From Polaribacter filamentus (GTDB lineage: Bacteria; Bacteroidota; Bacteroidia; Flavobacteriales; Flavobacteriaceae): a stretch of DNA of 64,000 bases. Below, piece after piece: positions 9,426 to 17,009 of the stretch. Under the pieces are notes generated by a model. The model was not told the origin of the DNA. It saw only the letters and a list, made by a program, of their open reading frames with translations, and searched no databases. Positions within the stretch are counted from its first letter, which is position 1. Every line of letters begins with the position of its first letter. A program made the translations under genes and the position numbers. The DNA is taken from contig NZ_MQUA01000013.1 in assembly GCF_002943715.1 (NCBI RefSeq), forward strand, positions 1,605,001 to 1,669,000, given 5' to 3'.

Positions 9426-9455
9426 ACTTTGGAATAATTTTTAAAATATAGTCGA

Positions 9456-9463
9456 CAAAAATA
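9456..9463 (-). promoter_or_regulatory. -7 element for valS (TATTTTTG)
   Basis: The minus strand reads TATTTTTG, an exact TANNTTTG match about 30 bases upstream of the valS start. No clear TTG partner was found at the usual distance. Confidence 0.45.
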
Positions 9464-9548
9464 CAATTATCTATTTTGTAGAGAAAATGATTGAATGATT
9501 TTTTAAAACAAAAAATAAGTTATAATTTTACATTATAAATATCTAATT

Positions 9549-9959
9549 ATGAAAAGCTTTACTTCTATTTTGATTCTATTTTTACTTTCATTCTCTATAA
9601 ACGCGCAAGAATTTAAATTTGAAAGCGAAACGATTGATTATGGAAAAATTGATAAAGGAGCTAATGGTGAAAGAATTTTTACTTTTTCAAATATTGGAGA
9701 TCAGCCAATTATTATAAAAAACATACAATCTTCTTGTGGCTGTACAGTTCCTAAAAAACCAGAAAAACCAGTTATGCCAGGCGAAAAAGGTGAAATAAAA
9801 GTTTCATACGACACTAACAGAGTTGGTGGATTTTCTAAATCTATCACTATTTTCTCAAACGCTACAGAAGCAGCGAAAGTGATTAGAATAAAAGGAATTG
9901 TAAATAATGGTGTTTCTTTAGAAAAAGAAAAAAGTATGCTTTCTGATTCTCAAAATTAG
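9549..9959 (+). CDS. DUF1573 domain-containing secreted protein
   Basis: 136 residues with a Sec signal peptide (cleavage near INAQ, residue 20) and one DUF1573 domain, an Ig-like fold with the hallmark IQSSCGCTVPKKPEKPVMPGEKGEIKVSYDT. DUF1573 proteins are abundant in Bacteroidota envelopes, and their molecular role is not established. The two Cys in CGC might bind metal or form a disulfide. The stop overlaps the end of a decayed gene on the other strand. Confidence 0.85.
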   Translation: MKSFTSILILFLLSFSINAQEFKFESETIDYGKIDKGANGERIFTFSNIGDQPIIIKNIQSSCGCTVPKKPEKPVMPGEKGEIKVSYDTNRVGGFSKSITIFSNATEAAKVIRIKGIVNNGVSLEKEKSMLSDSQN

Positions 9960-10507
9960 ATTATACTTTTTTTTTCTAAACGAAATTCAAATTTTAATAT
10001 TTCACCATTTCTATCTACCGTAATTTTTATTTTCTTGCGATCCTTTTCTTAAAATTTTAGCGTGATTTCATTTAAGTTTAACTTATGAGCAGGCTTATTA
10101 TTAATCTATAGGATAATATCACTTTTTAACAAACCTACTTTTTCTGCTGGTGAATTTTTTAAAAACCTTTTTATTAAAAAAGAAGGAGTAAATTTATACG
10201 AATAATTTGTAGTTAAATTCACCGCATATGTACTACCTAACTCACTATTATAAATATCTTTAGAGGCTTTTTTGTTTGTAACCAATTGTTTCCCATTAGG
10301 ATTGTCCTGGTCACGCCGGAATCTAAAATAAAAGATAATTCTTTACCATATTAGATTTATAGGAATTACAATTAAATTATTAATCAACTCAAAACGAATA
10401 CTTTCATGTTTTGTGCTTTAATTTTTAAAACGAATACTGTTTTGTGCTTTAAAATTCAAAGAAAAAATAAATATTGCAATTATAAATACTGTAAATATTC
10501 TTTTCAA
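9956..10507 (-). pseudogene. Decayed PDZ-domain retropepsin-like aspartyl protease
   Basis: Reading the minus strand across frames gives a signal peptide (KRIFTVFIIAIFIFSLNFKAQ), then NGKELSFILDSGVTRTIL with the catalytic D-S-G, then a jump to NGKQLV and a PDZ domain (KNSPAEKVGLLKSDIIL) ending RNGEILKFEFRLEKK. Between the DSG region and the PDZ about 250-280 residues of the usual protein are missing. There are in-frame stops at LKSDIIL* and ITLKF*, frame changes, and a small imperfect duplication (10391-10450). Multiple lesions show real decay. It fills an otherwise gene-free 685-base gap. Confidence 0.75.
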
Positions 10508-10644
10508 AGGAAAAATTAAAGTCCAAATTAAGATATTGATTTTATCATTTTTAATAAAATTTAACATTTAAAGAAATCTGAATTAAAATGCTCATCTAAA
10601 ATATATTTCGCAAATTTGCATCTTTAATCAAGTAATACATTATT

Positions 10645-11835
10645 ATGCCAGCAATATCGAAAAAAGGAATACAAATGCCAGAATCGCCAATTAGAAAATT
10701 GGTTCCATATGCAGAAGATGCAAAAAAGAGAGGAATAAAAGTATTTCATTTAAATATTGGGCAACCAGATATTAAAACACCACAAGTTGCTCTAGATGCG
10801 GTAAAAAACAATACGATAGAAACATTAGCATATGCGCGTTCTGAGGGTTCTGAAGAATACAGAGCTAAACTTGCAAATTATTATATAGATAACAATATCA
10901 ATGTTTCTGCAAATAATATAGTAATTACAACTGGTGGTTCTGAAGCCCTACTTTTTACTATTGGAAGTATTACAGATCCAGGTGATGAAATTATAATCCC
11001 TGAGCCATTTTACGCAAATTACAACGGATTTTCAACTGCTTCTGGAGTTACTGTAGTTCCCGTAATTTCTACAATTGAAAATAATTTTGCATTGCCAAAA
11101 ATTGAAGATTTTGAAAAACTCATCACAAAAAAAACGAAGGCAATTTTAATTTGTAATCCGGGAAATCCGACAGGATATTTATATTCTAAAGAAGAAATTG
11201 AAAAGCTAAAGCAAATTGTTTTAAAACACGATTTATTTTTAATTGCTGATGAAGTTTATAGAGAATTCACCTACGACGGTTTACAACATACTTCTGTAAT
11301 GTCTTTAGAAGGATTAGAACAAAATGCTATTGTAATTGACTCTGTTTCTAAACGTTACAGTATGTGTGGTGCAAGAATTGGTTGTATTGTTTCTAAAAAT
11401 GACACCTTTATAAAAACGGCTATTAAATTTGCACAAGCAAGATTAAGCCCGCCAACGTATGCCTTAATTGCTAGTGAAGCTGCTTTAGATACGCCAAAAA
11501 GTTATTTTGAAGAAGTAAAAGCAGAATATGTAGAGAGAAGAAATACCCTAATTGCAGAATTAGAAAAAATAGAAGGTGTAAAAGTTGCAACCCCAAAAGG
11601 TGCTTTTTATTGTGTTGTACAATTACCAGTAAAAGATACTGATGTTTTTGCACAATGGTTGTTAGAAGATTTTAATAATAATGACGAAACTATAATGGTT
11701 GCGCCCGCAAGCGGATTCTACTCTACTCCTGGTGAAGGTAAAAACCAAGTAAGAATTGCTTACGTTTTACACAAAAAAGACTTAATTAGGTCTGTAGAAA
11801 TTTTAAAATTTGCGCTAGATAAATATAACTCATAA
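10645..11835 (+). CDS. Pyridoxal-phosphate-dependent class I/II aminotransferase
   Basis: A 396-residue fold-type I aminotransferase. Visible are LNIGQPDIKTP, TTGGSEALLF (cofactor phosphate loop), NPGNPTGYLYSKEE, the cofactor-binding Asp in LIADEVYREF, and SVSKRYSMCGARIG with the Schiff-base Lys. Close relatives are annotated as aspartate or aromatic aminotransferases; specificity cannot be told from sequence alone. It is a cytoplasmic amino acid enzyme. The gene is followed by murB after about 76 bases and is probably co-transcribed with it. Confidence 0.92.
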   Translation: MPAISKKGIQMPESPIRKLVPYAEDAKKRGIKVFHLNIGQPDIKTPQVALDAVKNNTIETLAYARSEGSEEYRAKLANYYIDNNINVSANNIVITTGGSEALLFTIGSITDPGDEIIIPEPFYANYNGFSTASGVTVVPVISTIENNFALPKIEDFEKLITKKTKAILICNPGNPTGYLYSKEEIEKLKQIVLKHDLFLIADEVYREFTYDGLQHTSVMSLEGLEQNAIVIDSVSKRYSMCGARIGCIVSKNDTFIKTAIKFAQARLSPPTYALIASEAALDTPKSYFEEVKAEYVERRNTLIAELEKIEGVKVATPKGAFYCVVQLPVKDTDVFAQWLLEDFNNNDETIMVAPASGFYSTPGEGKNQVRIAYVLHKKDLIRSVEILKFALDKYNS

Positions 11836-11911
11836 ATGTAAATGTCCGTTGGAGTGCAGTCAAAAGTTTTTAAATTCTTTCAAAGGCACTAAAACTTACA
11901 AATTTATTACC

Positions 11912-12919
11912 GTGAACATTCAAGAAAACATATCACTAAAGAATTATAACACGTTTGGTATTTCTGTATATGCCAAACGTTTTATTTCTGTCGATTCCGT
12001 TTACCAATTACAACAACTTTTAAAAATTGAAAAAGATATTTTTCTAATTTCTGGCGGAAGCAATATGCTGCTCACAAAAGACATTGAAAATTTAGTACTA
12101 CATATAAATATTAAAGGGGTTTCTATTGATAGAGAAGACGATAATACGGTTTATATTACTGTAAATGCAGGTGAAAATTGGCACGAATTTGTGGTATGGT
12201 GTGTTTCTAATAATTTTGGAGGAATAGAAAACTTATCTTTAATTCCTGGAAACGTGGGTACCTGTCCCATTCAAAATATTGGCGCTTACGGAGTTGAAGT
12301 AAAAGATACAATTACTATGGTTGAAGCCATAGAAATTGAATCCCAAAGGTTAGTTTCCTTTTCAAATGATGAATGTAATTTTGGATATAGAAACTCCATC
12401 TTTAAGAATGAGGTAAAGGGGAAATACATTATTACCTCTGTTAGTTTTAAATTGACAAAAAATAAGCATCAATTAAATACTTTTTATGGTGCAATTGAAA
12501 CCGAATTAACATCCAAAGAAATAAAAAAACCAACTTTAAAAAATATTTCTGATGCAGTAATTGCTATCAGAAAATCGAAACTTCCAGATCCAAAGGAAAT
12601 AGGAAATAGTGGTAGTTTTTTTAAAAATCCGGTGGTTTCTATAACTCAGTTTTTAGAAATTCAGAAAGAATACCCAACCGTTCCAAGTTATTTAGTTTCT
12701 GATACTGAAATAAAAATTCCTGCAGGATGGTTAATAGAACAAGCAGGCTTTAAAGGTAAACGTTTTGGAAATTATGGTGTACATGAAAAACAAGCGTTGG
12801 TTTTGGTAAATTATGGAAATGCAACAGGTATTGAAATTTATCAGCTTGCTAAAAAAATCCAGAATACCATCCTCCGAAAATTTAGTGTTGTTTTAGAAAT
12901 TGAAGTGAATGTGTTTTAA
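11912..12919 (+). CDS. murB: UDP-N-acetylenolpyruvoylglucosamine reductase
   Basis: Flavoenzyme of the second committed step of peptidoglycan synthesis; it reduces enolpyruvyl-UDP-GlcNAc with NADPH. FAD-binding motifs ISGGSNMLL and LSLIPGNVGTCPIQNIGAYG are present, together with the catalytic Ser region GNSGSFFKNP and the late Glu. I chose GTG at 11912 (NIQENISLKNYNTFGI) because family similarity starts there, giving 335 residues, typical for type I MurB. An upstream in-frame TTG at 11849 would add 21 residues with no similarity. Confidence 0.95.
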   Translation: MNIQENISLKNYNTFGISVYAKRFISVDSVYQLQQLLKIEKDIFLISGGSNMLLTKDIENLVLHINIKGVSIDREDDNTVYITVNAGENWHEFVVWCVSNNFGGIENLSLIPGNVGTCPIQNIGAYGVEVKDTITMVEAIEIESQRLVSFSNDECNFGYRNSIFKNEVKGKYIITSVSFKLTKNKHQLNTFYGAIETELTSKEIKKPTLKNISDAVIAIRKSKLPDPKEIGNSGSFFKNPVVSITQFLEIQKEYPTVPSYLVSDTEIKIPAGWLIEQAGFKGKRFGNYGVHEKQALVLVNYGNATGIEIYQLAKKIQNTILRKFSVVLEIEVNVF

Positions 12920-12979
12920 ATGAAAACATCAAAAGACATTTTGACAATATTCAAACTCATTTGACAAATTTGATAAGAG

Positions 12980-13651
12980 CTATTCTTTTTTAAGTGTTTT
13001 AATGTCTGCAATTAATTGCATTACTGAGTTTTTATTTAAACCATTATAAATACCTCTAATGTGTTTATTTTTATCAACTAAAACGAAGTTTTCTGTATGT
13101 AAAAAATCATCCAATCCTTTTGGTTCTCCTAAATCTTCTTCAACAAAATAAAATTTTCTACCTAAATCATAAATTTCTTTTTTATCACCGGTAACCAAAT
13201 GCCAATTATTGAGCACTCCTTTATCCAAAGCATATTTTTTTAGTTGCGCAACAGAATCTATAGTCGGTGTAACAGAATGTGAAAGCATTAAAACGTCATT
13301 ATCATCCTTAAATTCCTCCTGCACCAAAGTCATGTTTTTGGTCATCATTGGGCAAATCCCGGGACAAGTTGTAAAAAAAAAATCAGTAACATACATCTTA
13401 TCTTCAAATGTTTTTTGAGTGATGTTTTCTCCATCCTGATTTGTTAAACTAAAATCAGTAATTTTATGAAATGTTTTTAATTGATCACTTTTAGCATCGA
13501 TCCATTTGGGTGTAAAAGAAGCTTCATTATAATAAGGAAGCACATCTACTCTACTCGTAGCCTCATCCCTTTTAGCTTTTTTACAACTTAAAAAAAGTAA
13601 AACTCCAATGAGTAAAATGCTATTTTGTTTTATTCTCTTCAACTTTCTCAT
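12980..13651 (-). CDS. SCO1/SenC family copper chaperone-like lipoprotein
   Basis: Thioredoxin-fold protein that delivers copper to, or reduces thiols in, cytochrome c oxidase assembly. The lipobox FLSC lies near residue 23. The copper-binding CxxxC is in FFFTTCPGICPMMTKNM (about residues 92-106) and the third ligand His in FLHTENFVL (about 185), so all three are kept. Length 223. The start overlaps the upstream YwqK-like gene by 32 bases, and the gene is last in the YHYH-YwqK-SCO unit controlled by the motif at 15017-15044. It converges on murB. Confidence 0.9.
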   Translation of the reverse strand: MRKLKRIKQNSILLIGVLLFLSCKKAKRDEATSRVDVLPYYNEASFTPKWIDAKSDQLKTFHKITDFSLTNQDGENITQKTFEDKMYVTDFFFTTCPGICPMMTKNMTLVQEEFKDDNDVLMLSHSVTPTIDSVAQLKKYALDKGVLNNWHLVTGDKKEIYDLGRKFYFVEEDLGEPKGLDDFLHTENFVLVDKNKHIRGIYNGLNKNSVMQLIADIKTLKKE

Positions 13652-14234
13652 TTTTTAATTGATAACATAAATTTGCACGACTCATGCCAAATTTTCTCCC
13701 GTTTTTAGCTTCGTAATTCACATAAATTTTTCCGTTTTGCAACCAAGCTCTTTGCAAACCATTTTCTTGACCATCTAATAAATTTCTTTCTTTAGATAAA
13801 CTACCATTTGCATACCACTGACGCTCAATACCTTGTTTTTCACCATTTATATAACGAGACTCTAAAGCTAAAATTCCGTTTAGCCACCAAGCTTTATAAC
13901 TATCTACAAGCACATTTTGATTGTAGTGTGTTTCTAATTTTAGTACTCCGTTTTCAAACCAAACTTTATACGCACCTTTCTTTTTTCCATTAAAAAAGCC
14001 AGTCTTTTCTTGTAAAGAATCGTTTTTATAATATTTTACAGCAAAGCCATTATAAAGTTTCTTTTTAAAATACCAATTGCCTTCATTACCGTTTAAAATC
14101 AAACTATCTTTATGGACAATCATGGTATGATCAACTACTTTTGTTTCTAAATAATTACAAATAGAATCTTTATTTTTGGATGTAGAATTACATCCAAAAA
14201 TAAAAATTAATAAAAATAACTTCATTACGTCCAT
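13620..14234 (-). CDS. YwqK/MORN-variant repeat lipoprotein
   Basis: About 204 residues with a lipoprotein signal (KLFLLIFIFGCNS) and four to five MORN-variant repeats of the type NGFAVKYYKNDSLQEKTGFFNGKKKGAYK. Such proteins are often labelled YwqK-family antitoxin, but no toxin partner is seen and export as a lipoprotein argues against that role. The start at 14234 (or the Met three codons later) is chosen because it lies just after the YHYH stop; longer readings would overlap that gene. It sits between YHYH and SCO in one unit. Confidence 0.8.
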   Translation of the reverse strand: MDVMKLFLLIFIFGCNSTSKNKDSICNYLETKVVDHTMIVHKDSLILNGNEGNWYFKKKLYNGFAVKYYKNDSLQEKTGFFNGKKKGAYKVWFENGVLKLETHYNQNVLVDSYKAWWLNGILALESRYINGEKQGIERQWYANGSLSKERNLLDGQENGLQRAWLQNGKIYVNYEAKNGRKFGMSRANLCYQLKNEKVEENKTK

Positions 14235-14235
14235 T

Positions 14236-14988
14236 TTAATATCCTTTATATGGACCTGCAAATGCAATATAAGAACCAGTTGTTGAATACAATTCGTTAA
14301 TAATATGGTAATGATATTCTTGCACTCCGTTTGTATATTGAGTTGCAGTTATATGACCTCCAGACGCATCTAAACCAGTTGGGTATGTTCCTGTTGAGTT
14401 ACATTTTCTACCATATAGAAAAACTCCGTCTAATAAAATACCAACTAAATTAGCATCATTATTTGTAAAAGCTTTTGGCTCTAAATGGTAATGATATACT
14501 CCAGGACCAATATGAGCTCCAGTCCAGTCTAAACTTGTTGCAGCAGAACTTAATGCGCCATTTCCTTCTTGATCATTAAAAATTGATGCGCCACTTACTG
14601 CAATACCAATTGTATTTAATTGCGTACTAACAGAACTTCCTGTAAAATTCGGAGTTGCATCTACCGTAATTGTCGCAGCATTATTATTACTAGACATCAA
14701 TGATGGCGTGGTTTCTACATTTGGTTCGTCTTTATATAAAGCGTTTCCAGAACCCCAATACACACTTGTATGATTTGGCAAACCGGTTGTTTCTATAGTT
14801 ACTTTTGTGCCTCCACTTGATAAATAAATATCTGTTGCTTCTGTATTAAATTGCCCATATGCTGCATGTAATTCTGTTACAACATCATCTGTAGTTGAAG
14901 AACCTGTTTCGCTTTCTGAACTGCATGAAACGAACCCTATAATTAACACTGATAAAAGTGTTATTTTCTTAATAAATTGATTTTTCAT
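14236..14988 (-). CDS. YHYH domain lipoprotein
   Basis: 250 residues with lipobox FVSC (about residue 22), a Ser/Thr-rich linker and a C-terminal YHYH domain: GPGVYHYHLEP and VQEYHYHIIN, the histidine pairs that name the family, with a conserved Cys in YGRKCN. The His clusters suggest metal binding, but the function is not established. It is the first gene after promoter motif 15017-15044 and is followed by the YwqK-like and SCO genes, a copper-handling neighbourhood. Confidence 0.85.
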   Translation of the reverse strand: MKNQFIKKITLLSVLIIGFVSCSSESETGSSTTDDVVTELHAAYGQFNTEATDIYLSSGGTKVTIETTGLPNHTSVYWGSGNALYKDEPNVETTPSLMSSNNNAATITVDATPNFTGSSVSTQLNTIGIAVSGASIFNDQEGNGALSSAATSLDWTGAHIGPGVYHYHLEPKAFTNNDANLVGILLDGVFLYGRKCNSTGTYPTGLDASGGHITATQYTNGVQEYHYHIINELYSTTGSYIAFAGPYKGY

Positions 14989-15016
14989 TTTAAAATTATT
15001 TGTTGTTTGTTATTAC

Positions 15017-15044
15017 TTTAGATGCACGTTTATGAAAAAACTTG
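15017..15044 (-). promoter_or_regulatory. ECF-type promoter C (CAAGTTTT-N12-CATCTAAA) for YHYH-YwqK-SCO
   Basis: On the minus strand the upstream box CAAGTTTT (15037-15044) and downstream box CATCTAAA (15017-15024) are 12 bases apart; the YHYH start lies 28 bases on. The same two boxes at exactly the same spacing recur at 15364-15391 and 16290-16317. The ECF sigma factor at 16349-16930 is the natural candidate to read them. Confidence 0.8.
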
Positions 15045-15060
15045 CGGTAAATAGTTAATT

Positions 15061-15336
15061 TTATTTTCTTTCTTTTCTTTTTGGTTTTGGTGCCTTCTTC
15101 ATTTCTTCTTTAGAAAGAAAACCATCTTCATTGGTGTCAATTTTTTTGAAATCTTTTTTTAAAGGCCCTTTTACCTCTTTTAAAGAAATTTTACCATCTT
15201 TATCTTTGTCTAAATCTTTAAATATTTGCTCAATTGATGGAGGACCTTCTCTTTTTTTATCCTCATTTCTATCTTGTGATACCAATAACGAAGAACCTAA
15301 TACTATAAAACTAACTGATAAAACTAATTTTTTCAT
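15061..15336 (-). CDS. Secreted EF-hand calcium-binding protein
   Basis: 91 residues: a Sec signal peptide (cut near LLVSQ, about residue 20), then two EF-hand loops, DLDKDKDGKISLKE and DTNEDGFLSKEE, and a basic tail (KPKRKERK). Both loops keep the Asp/Gly/Glu ligand pattern, so calcium or another divalent ion should bind in the periplasm. It has its own copy of the ECF-type promoter (15364-15391) and lies after a terminator that closes the sensor operon, so it is a separate member of the same regulon. Confidence 0.85.
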   Translation of the reverse strand: MKKLVLSVSFIVLGSSLLVSQDRNEDKKREGPPSIEQIFKDLDKDKDGKISLKEVKGPLKKDFKKIDTNEDGFLSKEEMKKAPKPKRKERK

Positions 15337-15363
15337 GATATCTATTTTTAATTGTTACATCTC

Positions 15364-15391
15364 TTTAGATGTCATTTCTTTTTAAAACTTG
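15364..15391 (-). promoter_or_regulatory. ECF-type promoter B (CAAGTTTT-N12-CATCTAAA) for the EF-hand gene
   Basis: Upstream box at 15384-15391, downstream box at 15364-15371, spacing 12, ending 27 bases before the EF-hand start. The downstream box is part of a small hairpin (ACATCT-AAAG-AGATGT) not found in the other two copies. Confidence 0.8.
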
Positions 15392-15412
15392 TGCTATTAA
15401 CGTAACTTTAAC

Positions 15413-15446
15413 AAAAAAAAGCCTTGCTAACTAATTAACAAGACTT
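15413..15446 (-). terminator. Intrinsic terminator after the sensor gene
   Basis: The minus strand reads AAGTCTTG, a 12-base loop, CAAGGCTT with one G-U pair, then eight T. It lies between the CnrX-like sensor and the EF-hand promoter and separates the two transcription units. Confidence 0.75.
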
Positions 15447-15472
15447 GAATTATTAATTTACCAAAACAAAAA

Positions 15473-15936
15473 CTATCTTGGCGGTGGTGGAATTTCTCCT
15501 TCTCTTGGCGGACCTTGATTCCCTCCTTTTAAAGCTTTCTCAATAATTTTATCAAATTTTTCTTGTTGTTTGCTTGTACAAAGTTTTCTTACATATTTAA
15601 AAAACCAAAAACTTCCATTTCTTTTTTTCCTTGTAAAGCACCAATAACGCTACTTAGTGAATCGATATTGATAGTTTCATTGGAAAAAGAATTGAACAAT
15701 ACATCTTTATTTTTTCTTATTTCATCCTCAAAACTCCTCATATTTTCTCTATGAGCATCGTCCAAATTTATAAATCTATCTTTTTGAACATCCGTAAACT
15801 GAAGTTGCTCGATTAAAAAGTTTCTTTCTTCTTTAGGTCTTTTATTTTCATGCGATTTGTTAATCAACATAAAGATTAAAACACCGTTTAATACAACAAG
15901 AAGCACTGATAGAACTGGGCTTAATTTTGATATCAT
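15473..15936 (-). CDS. Spy/CnrX-like periplasmic heavy-metal sensor, with an apparent one-base frameshift
   Basis: One membrane anchor (SPVLSVLLVVLNGVLIFMLI, about 6-25), then a periplasmic helical hairpin with LxFTDVQKDRFINLDDAHRENM, the LTxxQ-type pattern of CnrX/CpxP/Spy proteins. Translation as given stops at 15589 after VFGFLNM. Adding one A to the run of six at 15599-15604 restores KYVRKLCTSKQQEKFDKIIEKA and a Pro-rich end at 15473, a natural 154-residue protein. The break is either a sequencing error or a recent mutation. It is co-transcribed with the small membrane protein from promoter A. Confidence 0.75.
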
Positions 15937-15941
15937 AATTT

Positions 15942-16259
15942 CTAATTTAGTAAAAAAGTAGTTTCCGATTGTAAAGAATATTCTTGTGCAAAAGATTCTA
16001 AACTAGTTTCAGAAGTTGTTGTTTGTGATGAAAATGCATACAAAATTGCACTTGCATTTAACAACACAACTAAGGCTAAACTAGCTATTTGAAGTTGCGG
16101 TGTAAACCAAGTAAAAACTTTTGCTTTCTCAACTTTCTGATTCGCTATTTGTTGAAGTACTCTGTGCTTAAAAAAATGATTTACTTTCACTTCTTCAATA
16201 GCACCTAAAGCATTAAAAGCAGCTTCAACTTGCTTATCTATCTGTTCTTTATTTTTCAT
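15942..16259 (-). CDS. Small single-pass membrane protein, candidate anti-sigma factor
   Basis: 105 residues, no clear family. There is an N-terminal cytoplasmic helical part (about 1-50, Lys/Glu/Gln-rich), one membrane segment (LQIASLALVVLLNASAILYAF, shown in part; about 56-76) and a short periplasmic tail. Size, topology and position between an ECF sigma factor and a CnrX-like sensor match the CnrY/anti-sigma place in CnrYXH-type systems. Its own promoter carries the shared ECF motif, which would give negative feedback. The function is inferred from context. Confidence 0.55.
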   Translation of the reverse strand: MKNKEQIDKQVEAAFNALGAIEEVKVNHFFKHRVLQQIANQKVEKAKVFTWFTPQLQIASLALVVLLNASAILYAFSSQTTTSETSLESFAQEYSLQSETTFLLN

Positions 16260-16289
16260 TTTTAATCATTTTAAAAACAATTATATCTA

Positions 16290-16317
16290 TTTAGATGCAA
16301 GAAATCATAAAAACTTG
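16290..16317 (-). promoter_or_regulatory. ECF-type promoter A (CAAGTTTT-N12-CATCTAAA) for anti-sigma candidate and sensor
   Basis: Upstream box at 16310-16317, downstream box at 16290-16297, spacing 12, ending 30 bases before the start of the small membrane protein and lying between it and the sigma gene. It is the third copy of the island motif. Confidence 0.8.
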
Positions 16318-16348
16318 CGTTCTATTATGTTTTTTTTTTACAAATAAT

Positions 16349-16930
16349 CTAGGATTGCTCATTTTTATAAAAATTCTCTAATTTAACTTGCAATCCTTTT
16401 TTGGCTCTATATAAAATAGATTCTACAGACGATAAACTTTTACCCGTAATTTCTACAATTTCTTGATAACTTTTTCCATCAATTTTAGCCAAGGTAAAAA
16501 TTACTCGTTGGCTTTCTGGTAAAGTATCTATCGCTTTAAAAATTGTTGCTGATTTTTCTTTATTTTCCATTAAAATACCTGGATGATCAAATTCAGTAAA
16601 ATAATTGGTTTGATCTATAGGAATTTCGCTACCGATAATTCTCTGCATAAACCCAAGACGTTTTTTAGTATTCTTTTTTCTGATAAACTCTAAAGACTTA
16701 TTTGTGGCAATTCTAAAAATCCAAGTAGATAGTTTAGAGTCTCCTTTAAAATTAGAAATCGATTTAAAAACCTCTAAAAAAACCACTTGTGCAATATCTT
16801 CTGCATCTTCTTTATTAGGCACAAAAGAAATACAAGTAACAAAAACTTTCTGCTGATACTCATCCAAAAGTTGACTATATGCAGTTTGTTTTCCTTGTAT
16901 TAATTGATTAATAAACTCTTGTTCTTCCAA
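16349..16930 (-). CDS. ECF RNA polymerase sigma factor
   Basis: 193 residues. Region 2 is seen in DAEDIAQVVFLEVFKSISNFKGDSKLSTWIFRIATNKSLEFIRKK, given in part, and region 4 in LPESQRVIFTLAKIDGKSYQEIVEITGKSLSSVESILYRAKKGL. It directs RNA polymerase to a small regulon. Directly downstream are a single-pass membrane protein and a CnrX-like sensor, and three near-identical promoter motifs lie within 2 kb. No copy of the motif was found before this gene, so its own expression may be constitutive. A cue such as copper or another metal is likely from the neighbours. Confidence 0.92.
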   Translation of the reverse strand: MEEQEFINQLIQGKQTAYSQLLDEYQQKVFVTCISFVPNKEDAEDIAQVVFLEVFKSISNFKGDSKLSTWIFRIATNKSLEFIRKKNTKKRLGFMQRIIGSEIPIDQTNYFTEFDHPGILMENKEKSATIFKAIDTLPESQRVIFTLAKIDGKSYQEIVEITGKSLSSVESILYRAKKGLQVKLENFYKNEQS

Positions 16931-16953
16931 TCGACTTTAAAAAGTAAACTTAC

Positions 16954-16988
16954 AAAAAAACCAGATAAACAAATCATTTATCTGGTTT
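16954..16988 (-). terminator. Intrinsic terminator ending the cyanophycinase operon
   Basis: A perfect 12-bp stem (AAACCAGATAAA and its complement) with a 7-base loop and a T-run on the minus strand. It follows the last gene of the SusCD operon and insulates the ECF sigma gene. Confidence 0.85.
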
Positions 16989-17009
16989 CAAGTCTTAAAA
17001 CTAGAAAAA

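Noticed and set aside
9176..9451. Open frame of 91 codons opposite the valS start
   Set aside because: It lies mostly inside valS on the other strand and shows no recognisable domain.
13620..14234. YwqK as part of a toxin-antitoxin pair
   Set aside because: The protein has a lipoprotein signal and no toxin-like gene is next to it; the family label alone is not enough.
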